A stretch of 64,000 nt of DNA from Sporothrix humicola (lineage: Eukaryota; Ascomycota; Sordariomycetes; Ophiostomatales; Ophiostomataceae): contig WNYE01000010.1 of assembly GCA_021396245.1 (NCBI GenBank), forward strand, positions 1 through 64,000, in the 5' to 3' direction. The position numbers were made by a program, and so were the translations under genes. Every line of letters starts with the position of its first letter. Position 1 is the stretch's first letter. Shown piece by piece: positions 11,803 through 23,751 of the stretch. Below the pieces are notes generated by a model. It was not told the origin of the DNA. It worked only from the letters and a program-made list of their open reading frames with translations, and searched no databases.

Positions 11803-12652
11803 TGTGAATAGGGGTGTTTGTTGGTCGTGGAGAAAAAGGAAGATAAAAAAAGAGAAGAATTCGCAATTGGTATGGAGGGAAAGAGGAAAGAAAGAATGCA
11901 GGTGGGGAGAGGGTGAGAAGAGGGAGGAAGGTGCGGGTAGAAGTGGTGTTGTTTGGAAGGAAGCTTTGTCGCAACTATTTATTCCAGAGGGGGCAACTAC
12001 AACAAGGCGGGACAACACAGAGTGAGCGAGGGGAGCTGTAAATTTTGTTTGTGGGGCCGAGCAGGCTGCCTGTCCTCGGGGAAACCGCGCCCCTTGCTTG
12101 CACAGGTGCTGTTTGGCGACAGGGGAAAACAGGACAGCGACGATGCGCTAAGCTGTATCGGGATGGGACAGCGGATAGAAGCATATTCACGCCTGGATAT
12201 GTGCATAACAACAATGGTCAAATTCACGGGTCACTCTGTGTTCACTCTCTCCTCAGCATTAATTCGAGTTGAATTAAGATGGGAAAGCAGCTACCGCTTC
12301 TCGAGGCCTTGTTTAGTTGATGGAAGTGATATGTTATGCACGTGAATTAAAAATATAAACAAAACCGCTGTTCTAATGTACACAATCAAACAAGTAAAAG
12401 GCCATGGACCGAATAGGGATGTGAAAAGGCCGTGAAATCTAGACAAGCTCCTTTCTGGCTCTTTCCGTGAGTCTCCCATAGTCTCTGGAAGTGTGAAAAG
12501 CACGGCTTCCTGCCGTCAAAATGCCCAGCACGGCCAAACAATCCTCACCACTCAGACAGCCATCACTGACAGATGCCAATGTCCACATCCTTGAACAATA
12601 TGAGATCCAAAATGTTCCCCGGCGTTTTCTTTGATTCTGAAACAACGCCCGT
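11803..12652. other. Intergenic region between EMC10 and CHZ1
   Basis: Holds the CHZ1 promoter (pyrimidine-rich leader on the minus strand near 11810-11980) and the EMC10 3' region. No gene is seen. Confidence 0.5.
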
Positions 12653-13416
12653 CTATTTCTCGTCGCCGCCGCCAGACGTCAGGGCGAGCATAACGACCGC
12701 GCCAATGGCCCACCAGTACCTGTCTTTTGTTAGCTTCTGTCGGTAACACAAGTATCAGAAGGATGGTATACTCACTTTTGCAAGAACGTCTTCTCCGGGG
12801 CGGGCTCGTCCTTCTTGCCTTCGGGGTTCAACACAATCGGCCGGTTCAGCACCGGTGTTGCGCCCTTGCTGGCGACCACAACAGTCGCCTGCGGGCCAAA
12901 GTCGCGCGTTGCGCCGGCATCAATGGCCAGGCCGCGCACGCTGACGCCCAGGTACGACCAGGATCCTGCGGAGCCTGAGCTCATCTTTTCTGAGGACGGG
13001 ACTGGCGCCACAGTCAGGACAAAGTGCGGACTGTAGCCCTTGGCAAAGTTGCTGGCGGCCGCAACGGACGTGCCGGCGAGCCACTGCTTGGTCTTGGGGT
13101 CGTAGAGACCGACTCTGTAAAGAAGACCGGAGTCATCCTGCGCCTCGCTTCCCTCGCCATCGCCATCGCCATCCTCTGGCGGCTCGTAGGCGACAACTTG
13201 TGCCGTGGACGGGTCCAGGACGTCGTATCGGATCTCGGCGAGTAGCGCGGGCGCCGCTGCCTGTTTTGACGATATGCCCGCAGCAGAGACGGGCTGGATA
13301 TAGACGGAGGCGGCGCGAACGTCGTTGGGGTCGCTGTCCTGGAGATCGGCGGCTGCTGCTGTTGTTGTGATGGCAGAGCCGGCCAGGGCGTAGGAGAGGA
13401 GGGAGAGAAGCTTCAT
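12653..13416 (-). CDS. emc10: ER membrane protein complex subunit 10
   Basis: The model is complement join(12653..12719, 12776..13416), 235 aa. EMC10 is a lumenal-facing subunit of the ER membrane protein complex, the insertase for tail-anchored and multipass membrane proteins. Visible features are a signal peptide (about residues 1-22, MKLLSLLSYALAG), a beta-rich lumenal domain containing YRVGLYDPKTKQWL, NFAKGYSPHFVLTV and RDFGPQATVVVA, and a C-terminal membrane segment KYWWAIGAVVMLAL ending in a short GGGDEK tail. The 56-nt intron (donor GTGAGT, branch GCTAAC, acceptor ACAG) splits the Lys codon just before the membrane anchor. An Asp-Gly-rich insertion lies around residues 75-90. The length and architecture fit fungal EMC10. 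The promoter carries a 14-bp inverted repeat (13610-13684). Confidence 0.88.
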
Positions 13417-13609
13417 CGTGCCGGTCGCGCTGGCGTGCAGAGTTGGATGACAGGTGCTACAGCTAAATGTGTGTATCAATCGATAATCGGCGGTCAAGCG
13501 AAGCCGTGTCGTGGGAAATGGATTGCGCAGACTGACGACGGGACAAGACAAAGATAGGAGGAGGTCGCTTTCGAAGCAGTTGCGCATCAAAAGGGTGAAG
13601 CTCCGATTA

Positions 13610-13684
13610 GGCGCTAAATTGGGAAAGTGCCACATGACAATTAGCGGGTTGCAGTCGCACTGGGCTGGCCCCCAATTTAGCGCC
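13610..13684. promoter_or_regulatory. 14-bp perfect inverted repeat in EMC10 promoter
   Basis: GGCGCTAAATTGGG at 13610-13623 is matched by its exact reverse complement at 13671-13684, with 47 nt between. It lies about 195-270 bp upstream of the EMC10 start codon. Each arm contains an E2F-like TTTAGCGCC or its complement. A paired regulatory site is an inference. Confidence 0.45.
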
Positions 13685-14221
13685 ATCATCCACTGAAAGG
13701 ACGCACCTTCAGTTGACATAGTGACGAGATTAACCTCATGAAAACGACCTCCACGAGAGTTCGGGTTTCAGCTTAATACATAGCACTGTTCTGGCTTTTG
13801 AATATCGTAAAATATTGATTGGCATTAATGAATCCCATCTCCATAAGTCTAAAAGTTGAAAAGAAACAAAATATAAACAACGAATGCAACGACTCGCAGA
13901 AAACACATCCCCATGAAAACGGCATAAAATGCTTCCCATCAAGACATCTTTCTTGCTCTAAAGTTCAAATCGGTTTGTTCAATGCTATTTTTCACTGCTG
14001 CTCTGAACAGTGTGTGTATATTATCCCGTTTTTATACGGGCAGTTTAGGTCACCAGCTCCGCGTGGAGGTTTGGTGCTTGTTACGAATCGTCTCTATATA
14101 GCCCAGTTCATTCGTCTTGATTAATGATCCAAATTTGTCGTCCGTTGTCACACTTCATAGTCTGAGCATGCAGTCGGAATGTCGGCTGAGGGGAGCAAGA
14201 GGGACGAAAAGATGTACGGAT

Positions 14222-14275
14222 ATGCGTGTGTGTATGAGTGTGTGTATGAGTATATATGTATGAGTGGGTGTATGT
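14222..14275. repeat. GT/TATG-rich low-complexity tract
   Basis: Imperfect repeats of GTGTGTATGA and related units lie just downstream of the PREG gene. It is a simple sequence tract. Confidence 0.7.
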
Positions 14276-14318
14276 CGTGAAAGAGTATGTATGGTCGTAT
14301 TATCCCCTCGTTTTCCGT

Positions 14319-16191
14319 TTATCGACTCGTCTGCCTTGTCAGGCCCGCGACGACCAGGTCCTCGCCTATCAGACTGGTGCTGCTCTGCCTGTTGTGGCCG
14401 TTCCGTGGTGACACCGCGTTATGATCGCCCTGGACAGCAACATCGTTGTCGTTGTCATCGTTGTCATCAACCATATCGTCGTCGTCGTCCTCGTCGCGCG
14501 ACGGGCTGTTGTCGGGCGGGAGGGCATAGCCGGGGCACCGCTCGACGAGGGGGCGGTAGTAGGCGGCCAGCACTTCGGGGTTGGGCACGATCTTCCACTC
14601 GAGCCGGTACAGAAACTCAAGCTCGAGCATCTTGAGCTCGGCGACGCGCACACCGCCGACGCGCGCATAGGTGGAGTTGTTCCAGAACGAGTCGGACAAG
14701 CCCTTGGCGGCGACGGTTGCGGCCGTGATAAGGAAGCGGTGGACGGTCAGGGTGTTGATGGTGAAGTCTGGGTACATGGCGCAGAGGCGGTCGATGTAGT
14801 AGACCATGGATAGGAGGAGGGGCGGGATGAGCGTGGCGTGCTTCGCCAAGCGGTGCAGGTAGTCCAGCACAGAGATGCCAGGAGGGGTTCTGTGGGGGTT
14901 AGAGGATGAAGTTGCCAGAATAACAGAGAAGAGACACGGGGGAAACATACCTAGAGTGGAAGCGTGTCAGATGGCCGGACTTGAGTGCAAGCGCATCGTT
15001 GGTCTCAATCAGCTCGCCAAGCATATTGGCAATTAGAACAACCATGTCTTCGACGGGGCACAGCTCGTACTGCTCGGGCAGCATCTTGACCGGCGCAGCC
15101 TCGGGTTTGGCTCGTTTCGCCGCAGTTGGTGGACTGTCGTCGGCCACAGATGGTGGCGGCAGGGGAGCTGTGCTGGCATTCTCGGCTTGCCCTTGCTCTG
15201 GGTTTCGCCGTTTCTGGGGAGAGGTTGCACTTGGCTGCTGCTGATGCTGTTGTTCTGGTTGCTGCTGTGGCTGGGCAGCAGACGAGGCACTTGGCGGTTG
15301 TGCGATAGACGATACCGAGGCAGTATTAGTGTCGCTCGATAAGGAAGACGGCGCGGAGGCCGAGGCTGATGAGGCTCCGGAAGCTGTCCCCGAGACGGGT
15401 GCAGACGCAGTGGCCGACGCAGAGGTCGCCGAGGGCGCGGCTGCTGGCGCTCCGGGCGCTGGCCGACCGCCTTGTGTGAGAGGGTGGTTCTGCGTGCCAT
15501 TGGCAGCCGAGGCCGCGGCGTGGTCGACGCCCTGCTCGATTCCCGGCTCCATTGGTATCGGTCCGGGTATGGGCGGCAGTTCGCGGGGTGTGGACTGTTT
15601 CGAGAGAGGCTGTGAGGAGGAGGAGGAGTCTGTAGGAGCTGTGCCTGCTGCAGCAGTTGTAGCAACGGCTGGAGTAGCTGCGTCGGAGGAATGCGCAAGG
15701 GAGGAGGGTGGATGTTGGTGGCGGGGCGCGGTGGCATAATCAAAGGGCTCCATGGGTGAGTACTGCGTTGCCGCGTCTACGGCCACATATCGCGGCGGCG
15801 AGCGCGATGACTGAGGAGGGGGAGGGTGAGAGAGAGAGGAGGGCTGAGGAGACGATTGAGGTAGCTGGGATGGATGAGGTTGAGGTCTGGCGAGAGGCGT
15901 CGGCGGCTGCGAAAAGTTGGCCTGGGAAGGCGCGTTCGAGAGCGCAGGTGACGACGGGGCGCTGTTGCCGTTTCTGTCACTGTCGCTGTAATATGTCGTC
16001 GACGTCAATGCGCTCACAAGCGGCGACGAGGAAGAAGACGGCCGCCGCGCTGCAGAGGCGACGACGGCGGCGGCGGCGGAAGGTGCTGCAGTACCCGGGT
16101 TCCTGGGAGGTGAATGGCGGGGCGGCGGATGGGAGGGCGCATAGTGGAAGCCGTGGATAATTGGAGACGCATTGGCCGATCGAGTCAACAT
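14319..16191 (-). CDS. preg: PHO80/PREG-type cyclin
   Basis: The model is complement join(14319..14889, 14951..16191), 603 aa. This family (Neurospora PREG, yeast Pho80) partners the CDK PGOV/Pho85 and, when phosphate is plentiful, restrains the NUC-1/Pho4 transcription factor. Residues 1-369 are disordered and rich in Pro, Ser, Ala and Gln. The cyclin fold is at about 370-535, including VEDMVVLIANMLGELIETND, VYYIDRLC, TVHRFLITAATVAAKGLSD, FWNNSTYARVGGV and FLYRLEWKIVPNPE. The tail is acidic and then Ser/Asn-rich. The 61-nt intron (donor GTATGT, branch CTCTAAC, acceptor ACAG) splits an Arg codon inside the cyclin box. The ATG at 16191 is chosen because it begins MLTRSANASP; the frame stays open upstream to an ATG at 16416 with a Lys/Arg-rich leader, which would add 75 residues. 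It is divergent from the ARMC8 gene. Confidence 0.87.
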
Positions 16192-19149
16192 GACGTGCGG
16201 GAGGGCATCGCCTCGCCTTTTGAAGAGCGTGTGGATGTGCTCCAGTCGAAGTACTCGAAAGTACAAATATAATGAGGTACAAGAAAGAAGAGGAGAGAGA
16301 TTGGCGAAGACGAGGTGGAGATTTTCGTTTTCGTTCGTCTCCTTTTTGGGGCCTGGCCGGCTTTCTTTTTTTCTTTTTCTTTTCGGTTTAGCGACCGGCG
16401 TTCTTGCCTTGACCACTCACTACTGAGGACTACCTGCTTGCCTTTTGCAGCAGTCGCAATGGTGCAAGGTTGTCTCACTCTTTCCCTATCCAGTGCTGGC
16501 GCCTTCCCAGGATATGCGGCCTTTGTCTGCGATTTTTTCGCGGGAAGGCACAGGTGGGGGAACGACTCGAAAAAGGAGAGAAGGAGAGGATGGCGACACT
16601 GGACGAGGCAGAGAAATAGCGCTCTTTCAGCAGGTGGACTTTGCGACTAGCTGGTGGAGAAATGGACTTCGCCGTGCGCTACTGTCGAGAACGAGAGGAA
16701 GGAGCGATACAAGAGACGAACAGGCGGCAAAGCGCTTTAATCCCGACAACGGGAAGAGCGATGAAAGCTGTCAAAGTTAATGGTCTTGTTTGTGTTTTTT
16801 TGTTGTGTCAAGAATGAAAGATACGGTGCCAGATGCAAGATACGTCGAAGCTGATATATGAGCGGTGTCACGGCGGGGAAAAGCGCCCCTAGGAAAAACT
16901 CTGCCCTTTCTTTCTTTCTTTTCTTTTTCTTCGGATCATGCAGCCGCTGCGTGCGCTTTGCAGGGATAAAGGCTCTTTCCTGGTGGCTGGGCCGTGCTTG
17001 TATTTAATACCTGTGCAGTCAGGTGCACCTCCCTCGACAAGCACACTTCAAAAGCACACTTGAGAAGCGCTTGGGAAGGTGCACACCCACCAGACTGCAT
17101 CAGTGTGCATGGCCATGCAAGGCTCCATTGCGAAAAGTGGACTCCTATAAATACAGCGATCGTTGGCAGTTGCCTTCTTTGGACAGAAGCGACGTCGCTC
17201 ATGAAAGAGGCAGAGGCAGTGACCTCAGGAGTCAGAATACTGCAAATTGGGAAGGCACATGTCCGACCACCAGTTCAAATGAAGAAATGGTGAAAGGAAT
17301 AAGGAAGTAGAGAAGAAAATGAGAAAGAAAAACGAGAAGCAGAAAAAATGTGTACTACGGCACGTCGTCGCCATGCAGTGTAGAAGATCCCGAGTCAGCG
17401 CCACCGCTTCTTGGACAGACACATGGCTTCGGCTGGCCTTGTCAAAACCACCCAAAAACACACCAAATAAAAATCGTGGACGTCAAGGACCTGTCAACCT
17501 CCAACGGCCTGCATTCTCCCTGCCCTCCGCCCTACCTTTGGCCGCCCTAGCCAAGAACGGTTCGCTGGGGGAGCCGTTTGCGGTTCTCACTGCTCCATAT
17601 TGTATCCATATTGTTGGAGGCTTGCTAACTCTCTTTCCTCACCGAGCCGAACCCCTCCCCCAGCAGCCCGCTCCTTCCTGTTGTTAGTGGCCTGTCTCGG
17701 ACCCGTTGGGCAAGAGCCGTGTCCCAATCGCGGCAGCCGGGGAAGGGGCGATGGGGCCGTCAGCAGCACATAAGAATCTTCATCTTATCTCGTGACTCGA
17801 GAAGGGTAAAAAAGACGAAGAAATGAAGTAAAATAAAAAGGGCTGCGGAAGGCCACAGCGAATGGCTCTGGAGACGATGTCGGAATGCTGATAAGCACAG
17901 ACGCCTTCTGCCCATACAAAACAGCACCCAAGGCGACCGACGACGAAAAGAAACATAAGAGAGTCAGCTGCCAGCAAAGAGTTTTTCTTTATGGAAAACA
18001 TTATTTTGTCCCATTTCTACGCCGACCGCATATCTCGTAACTCGGTGACACATGGACACGTCGAGGATGGGACAATGCAGATCGAAAAACAATAGCTCAT
18101 GGCGATCGTGCGGTCAGATCGAGGAGAATAAAAAGCCACAAAACTGAAAAAAAGCCAACTCAAGAAATTTACAAAATGAAAGCAATTAAATAAAATAAAA
18201 AGGACAGCTTTAATTGCCTTCGAGTCTCGAAACGGCAGGGCACAGCTGGGCGACGGGGTCTCGACCTCTGCTTGCATGGACCACCTCGAGAAACAGACAA
18301 ATGAGAGTCCGTAGATTGGGGGCGTGGCCTCATTCTGGGCAAAAAGGGCACATAAACGACAGCTGTTGACTCTCTTCTCCGCAAGTACAGGCACAACAGC
18401 GGTCAATGTGTGTATCCACATGTACTCTGCACCCTCACTCCATATTTTGAAAGACTGTGGAGTGCAACGGCATGGCTCGAGTCGGGAACGAAGTCGAGTC
18501 GAGATGAAAGAAGATGGGGATTTGGCATTTGGCACTTATATGATGGATTACATAAGCTTACATAAAATCACGTGCACTTGTGTGGAGGCTGACGTATCGA
18601 ATGCGCCTTCCTCCGCAGCTCTATCAGAGCGCCTTGGCCCCTGTCCGGGCCAACAGCACGCGATCGTCAAGGCTACCACTTCCATTGACATCAACATATG
18701 CAACATCTCAAACGACGCTACACGATAGCTTTGCGTCGGAATCAGTCTTAATTGAACCCATCTTTACAACGAGCGAGCCCAAGCATCACTTTACAATATC
18801 CCAGCGGCGACAATTATACGGCAGTGGCCAATCACAGCTCTGCTGCACCATCGTCACCGTCAGCCTTCTCCGGCGACATTAGCGAATATCTACATTCTTG
18901 CAGCATCACAGCCAGCTGTTGCACAAACTCGAACGGCACCCATATCATCGATTCGAACATTCCTACTACCTCGAGCATCTAGCGGCTGGCACCAATACCG
19001 GCCAACTACATCCGCCCGGTGATATTAGCTCGAATTAGAGCGTTAGAGCTTCAGACGACGCCAAGATACGTCTAGGCCTCCAAAAAACCATCTCATCCCG
19101 ACAACAAGACCTCTCCATCGTCCCGACCGCCCTTAGAGGCACCGCCGCA
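16192..19149. other. Intergenic region between PREG and ARMC8
   Basis: A divergent promoter region of about 3 kb. ORFs of 60-134 codons lack recognisable features. A TATAAATA at about 17146 precedes only a 30-codon ORF at 17201. The frame of the ARMC8 gene is open for 37 codons upstream of its ATG, back to a TAG at 19036. No gene is supported. Confidence 0.5.
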
Positions 19150-22100
19150 ATGGTGCTCCTCACGCAGAACGTCGGCATCCTCACAAGCCTGCAGACAGCC
19201 CAGTCATACTCGGCGCAAATAAAGGCACTCCAAGCTCTCAAAAATGAGACCGTCGGCCATTATATGAAGAAGGAGAAGTGGGTGGAGCTCGGCGTGCTGC
19301 GGCCAATTGTCAAGGTCATCCTGCCAGAGCGGCCGGCAAACTGGCAAGCAGAGGACGACCAGAAGAATGCCGGTGGGCGTGAAGGCGGACCTTCCCGGTC
19401 AAGCTCTCACAACCGGCGGCCATCGTCTGTCACGCCACCAGATAACCTCCCGGCCGACGACATGGCCCGGCTACAGGCTCTCGAGGTCCTGGGAATCTTT
19501 GCAAGTGGTAGGTCTCGGTGGCACCGGGTTCTTTAGCGTTATCGTGCCCGAGTAATGCATGCTAACCACCATCTCTCTCCAGGAGGAGCTGCTTTCCTTG
19601 AACCTCTCCAGGCCTCCGGTGCGCTTCCGGCCATTCTCTCCTGCATCGATCCCAACACCACCCACCCACGGCTCATCTATGCCGCTCTGCGGTCCATTGT
19701 CACGATAACAAAGGCGGCACGGCTTGTCAGTGTCCCTGCGTCCTCGCCGTCACCCGTCACTATCACTACTCTCGCCGACACGATCCTTACTGCGCCCCAT
19801 TTACAAGCATTCTATAACATCATTATTGCCTCACCGCGTGCATGGTGGACCGAGTCCATCACCAATGAGGCAGTATCCCTCATCAGCCCGCTTTGCCGCG
19901 AGCCACGCCACCAGCTGGCCCTCGCCAAAGCCGGCATCCTTGATGCGCTCGCTGTCAAGGTGGCCAGCTACGTTGTAGCCAAGGGTCAGGTTGTGCCCGG
20001 TGCCGACATTGCCGCTGAAAAGGAGGGCCTCCGTGATGCGATCCCGGAGCCGGCGACGCCACGCCTCAAAATTAACGCTGTTCTCGACGCTGTGGCCGCC
20101 ATCATGGGCGATTCGCGCTTGCGGGCATGCATGCTGCTCTGTGCACCGTCGATTCTGGCTATTTTCCCGCAGATCGAGTTTGAGACTCCCACAAACGACG
20201 TCCACGCTGCCTGGAAAGCCCTGAGCATGGGTGGCCTCAGCAACTTTGACCAGCAGTCGCTGGGCGCGCTTGATTTCTTGCTGCCGGCGATCCCTTCGCA
20301 ACCGTCGCGTGGTGGACACTTCCTCTCCTCTGCGCACAACAACTCGTCCTATTCGTCCATCCGCACCACTTTTACCCGCCAAGCCTCATCTGGCTCCAGC
20401 AACTCTAAGCGTGTTCCCGTCTTTGCCCGGCACCGGCAACATGGCTCTGGCGATTCCCTTGAAGGCTTTTCCGAGGACCAGGAGAGCCCAATGATTCCCT
20501 GGCTCATCAGCCTGGTGCGCTCGACATCTGGCCTGGAGCGACTCATGGCAGCCTCAGTCTTGACGTCACTCTACAAGGCTGGGTTTGCCAGCAAGCAACG
20601 CGAGTCGGCCATGGCGCTGCTCGTGGTCCCGCTTTTGCTACGGAGGCTTGACGAGGCGGCCAACGCTGCGTCTGCGTCGTCTTCGTCATTGTCAACGGGC
20701 GATGGCATTTCAGGCTCGGCGGCAGGAGGCTGGGAGGGCGACGACGACAGCAACAAGACAGACCACCAAGCCATTACCGAGGCAGCCCTGATGGTCCTCG
20801 CGCGCCTGGTAGCTAACAGCGACGTCCTGCAAAAGGCAGCCATCGACGGAAATGCCATCAAGATCCTGTCGAAGCTTCTCAAGGAGTCGTACGAGCCCGT
20901 CTCGACGCGGACCAACCCGCGGCCGTGGAACCCAACACCGACAGGGTCTGCCAATCCTAGCCGAACTGGAACCCCGGTGGCGGGCACACACGGTGGCAGT
21001 CAAAGGGGAGGTGGCGAGAGACTTGTGGATGACGCTGATGCTGCTGTTGGTGGCGCAGAAGACGACCCAGACGGCTGGGCCGTGCAGATTGCGTCGAGCA
21101 AGCTGGGCCCGGCCGGCCAGAGCAGCCAGCTGGCGTACCGGATACGGCTACGCGAGGCGACGCTCAAGGCGCTGACAGCACTGGTGGCTGTGAAATACGA
21201 CTATCAGCGAGCGTTTGTCGACCAAGACGCCATGGTCTACGTGGTGGCATCGCTCAATGCGACGCCGACCAAGCCGCGCGCCAACAAGGACCGTATACGG
21301 TCGCTCAAGGATGTTGCCATGGACGTCGCCGGCAGCGGCGACGATCTGGACCCCGAATACGGCCGCAACCCTGTCAGTGTGTTGGTAGCAGCGTGCAACT
21401 GCGTGCGCATGCTATCGCGGTCGATTGCGATCCTACGGACGACGCTCGAAGATGCCGGTGTGGCCGCGCCCATCTTCCGGCTGCTGCGGCACCCGGACAC
21501 TGATGTGCAGGTTGCTGCAACTGGCGTTATCTGCAACCTGCTAACAGAAACGAGCCCAATGCGGGAGGTAAGTCACCTGGCCTTTTTATGTCTCCATCTT
21601 TACTCTTAACTTCACAAACTAACAGCATAGCGTTACGCGGAGGCGGGTGTGATGAACATTTTGTGCGAGCAGGCACACTCACCCAACCGTCCGTTGCGGC
21701 TCAATGCAATCTGGGCACTCAAGCACTTTGTCGACGGCCTGGAGCCCAGCATGAAGCAAGCATGTCTACGTCAGTTGGGACCTGAATGGCTGATGCAGCT
21801 GGTGGACCCTGACTCGGATGCTGCCTCCTCAAGATCGACGCCCTTCAACACGGCCGGTGACAACAGCAGTTCTAGGAGCAGAAACAACAGCCGGGGCAAC
21901 AGCAGTAGCGGCGGGCTGGCTGCAGCAGTTGCGACGCCATCTTGGTCCTTTACGACGGTGGCCAACGATGAAGACGTCGAGATGGAGCAGTCGGGCGACG
22001 ACAACGAGGCCAACACGGCCGCTGCAGACGAGGAAAGCGCAAACCGAGCGCCGACAACAGCCGCTTCCGGTTTGCCCAGCCTTGGCTCACCGACGTTCCT

Positions 22101-22980
22101 CCGGGCGCGGTTCCCACTCACAAGCCACGAACGCAGTCGCACTGGCCGTCTTCGCCAGGCCGAGGACAAGCTAGCAGCGCTGCAGGAAGCAGAGGCCTCG
22201 GCCCTGCGTAAGAGCCAGACCGACGACGTAGTGATCCAGGAGCAGGCCCTCAACTTTATCCGCAACCTGATCGGCCCCGGTTCGTACTCGCATGCTGCAG
22301 GAGTCACTGGCGCCAGCCCCAGCGCTGCTATTGGGCTGGGCCAGCCGGCCTCGTCTGTTCCACGCGACGCTGTCAACGAGGCGACGGAGATGATCGACCA
22401 CCTGTTCAACGAAATTGGTCAGGAGGCACTCTTCAAGATGTTGCTGGACAAGGTCAAGAACAAGGTCGTGCGACCAGCAGCGTCGACAACCGGCGCAACA
22501 GCATCCTCGTCCCGGCAAACTGCTACACGGCGGCACCCAACTGCCGGTGATGCGACCTCACCACCTCCTCCGTCGTCCGAAACTGCGACTTCCCCTACGG
22601 CTGGTCTGGGTGGCGTGGCCCGCGTACAGCAGCCACGAGCCAAGATTGTCGAGGCCGTTGTGTTTATCCTGGTGCACATTTCCGCCAGCATCCCCCAGCA
22701 TCGGCAGGTTGTCATTTCGCAGACGGAGCTGCTTAAGACGCTGGTGGGCCACTTCTCCAGCAGCGACAAGGGTGTCCGCGTCGCCCTCTGCCACTTGGTG
22801 ACGAACCTGACATGGACCGACGACCTTGCCGACGCGTACATGGCCAATATGCGGGCTACGGAAATCAAGCGGCTCGGCTTGATGGAGCGGCTAGAGGCGA
22901 TGCAGTTTGAAGACCCAGAGCTGGATGTCCGGGAACAGGCCAAGATGGCGGTGCACCAGATGCAGCCGGCAACCGTCTAG
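19150..22980 (+). CDS. vid28: ARMC8/Vid28 (GID5) armadillo-repeat protein
   Basis: The model is join(19150..19507, 19583..21567, 21631..22980), 1230 aa. ARMC8/Vid28 is a scaffold of the GID/CTLH E3 ubiquitin ligase, which in yeast degrades gluconeogenic enzymes when glucose returns; the armadillo solenoid holds substrate receptors. Visible features are an N-terminal helix pair (QTAQSYSAQIKALQALKNE), arm-type repeats such as LYAGFASKQ, ALKALTALVAVKYDY and DTDVQVAATGVICNLL, then AGVMNILCEQAH and LRLNAIWALKHFVDGL, and a final repeat with VRVALCHLVTNLTW. Low-complexity Ser/Asn/Gly inserts lie at about residues 440-500 and 830-890. Both introns (75 and 63 nt) have clear branch points (GCTAAC, ACTAAC) and join in phase. 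The C-terminus (REQAKMAVHQMQ) is near the expected family end. The frame continues past TAG into another ORF. Confidence 0.87.
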
Positions 22981-23751
22981 GCGAACGGGGACGGGACGGA
23001 GGTTGACGACGGTGAAAACAATGGCAGCGGCAGGGATCCGGCACAACCACGACAGCAACATTAGATTGAGCGTTTTTGGGGCGTGAACGCGATGAGAGAG
23101 GAAGAGGCGAGAGCGCAAAAGGCAAGCCATGAATTGGGCGTGATCAGGGAAGAGGCGACGAGAGCGCTCATCGCGCTGTTAACTGCGCCAGGGGAGATGC
23201 CGTTGATGTCAAACTTGACAGAAAGGGCCGTGTCACCACGACAAGGCAGACGAGGCACACAGCAGGGCGCAGATCAGCCAGACTCACCAAGACCAATCGA
23301 GTCGACGGGAGACACAACCGCCGACCCTTCTGTCGATTTTTTCCGCCGTCTATACGCATCGTTGTTGACATCAAACCCCTTTGAACTATCCAACTGGATT
23401 GACTCTCCGGCATCGACACGAGAATCTTTAGCACAGGAAAATGCACGCAGTGCAGAACCAGCCGTGATGCCTCCACCTGCTCAACCCTCCTTTAGCCACC
23501 AAGAGGGCCTAGTCCAGCCATCGAGGGCAGGCAGTAGCTTCTCGGCAATCCTGCGCAGAGAACTTTATAGTCAATTCACAGATCACTTGAGAGGACGGTC
23601 GACACGACCATCGAGAACCTCGTCGAGAGCCTCGTCGAGGGCCTCGTCGAGACAACCATCGGGGGTCTCATCGAGAGCATCATCACTAGGGCGATCGCGC
23701 CAAACCCAGAGACGGAACCGAAGGGGACGAATGTCGACGAGAAGACCATGA
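22981..23751 (+). CDS. In-frame ORF downstream of ARMC8 (possible readthrough or edited extension)
   Basis: The ARMC8 frame continues after its TAG for 27 codons (hydrophilic, Asp/Asn/Gly-rich), meets a second TAG at 23062-23064, then stays open for 228 codons to a TGA at 23749-23751. The first ATG after that is at 23092, giving a 219-aa product if it is a separate gene. The encoded sequence has no recognised domain. It has a Glu/Ala helix-like start, a stretch with FFRRLYASLLTSNPFELSNWID, and a C-terminal Ser-Arg tail with tandem ASSR/SSRASS units (about 23600-23700). Only 111 nt separate the ARMC8 stop from this ATG, little room for a promoter. Alternatives are a lineage-specific small gene, a bicistronic message, a C-terminal extension made when both UAGs are bypassed, or a fortuitous open frame. 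Confidence 0.4.

Larger units (their letters stand above)
13417..14318. other. Intergenic region, EMC10 promoter and PREG 3' end
   Basis: No gene is seen. Notable are the inverted repeat at 13610-13684 and a GT-rich low-complexity stretch at about 14222-14275. Confidence 0.5.

Noticed and set aside
13950..13980. B-box-like AGTTCAAATCG
   Set aside because: No A box or cloverleaf at the required distance.
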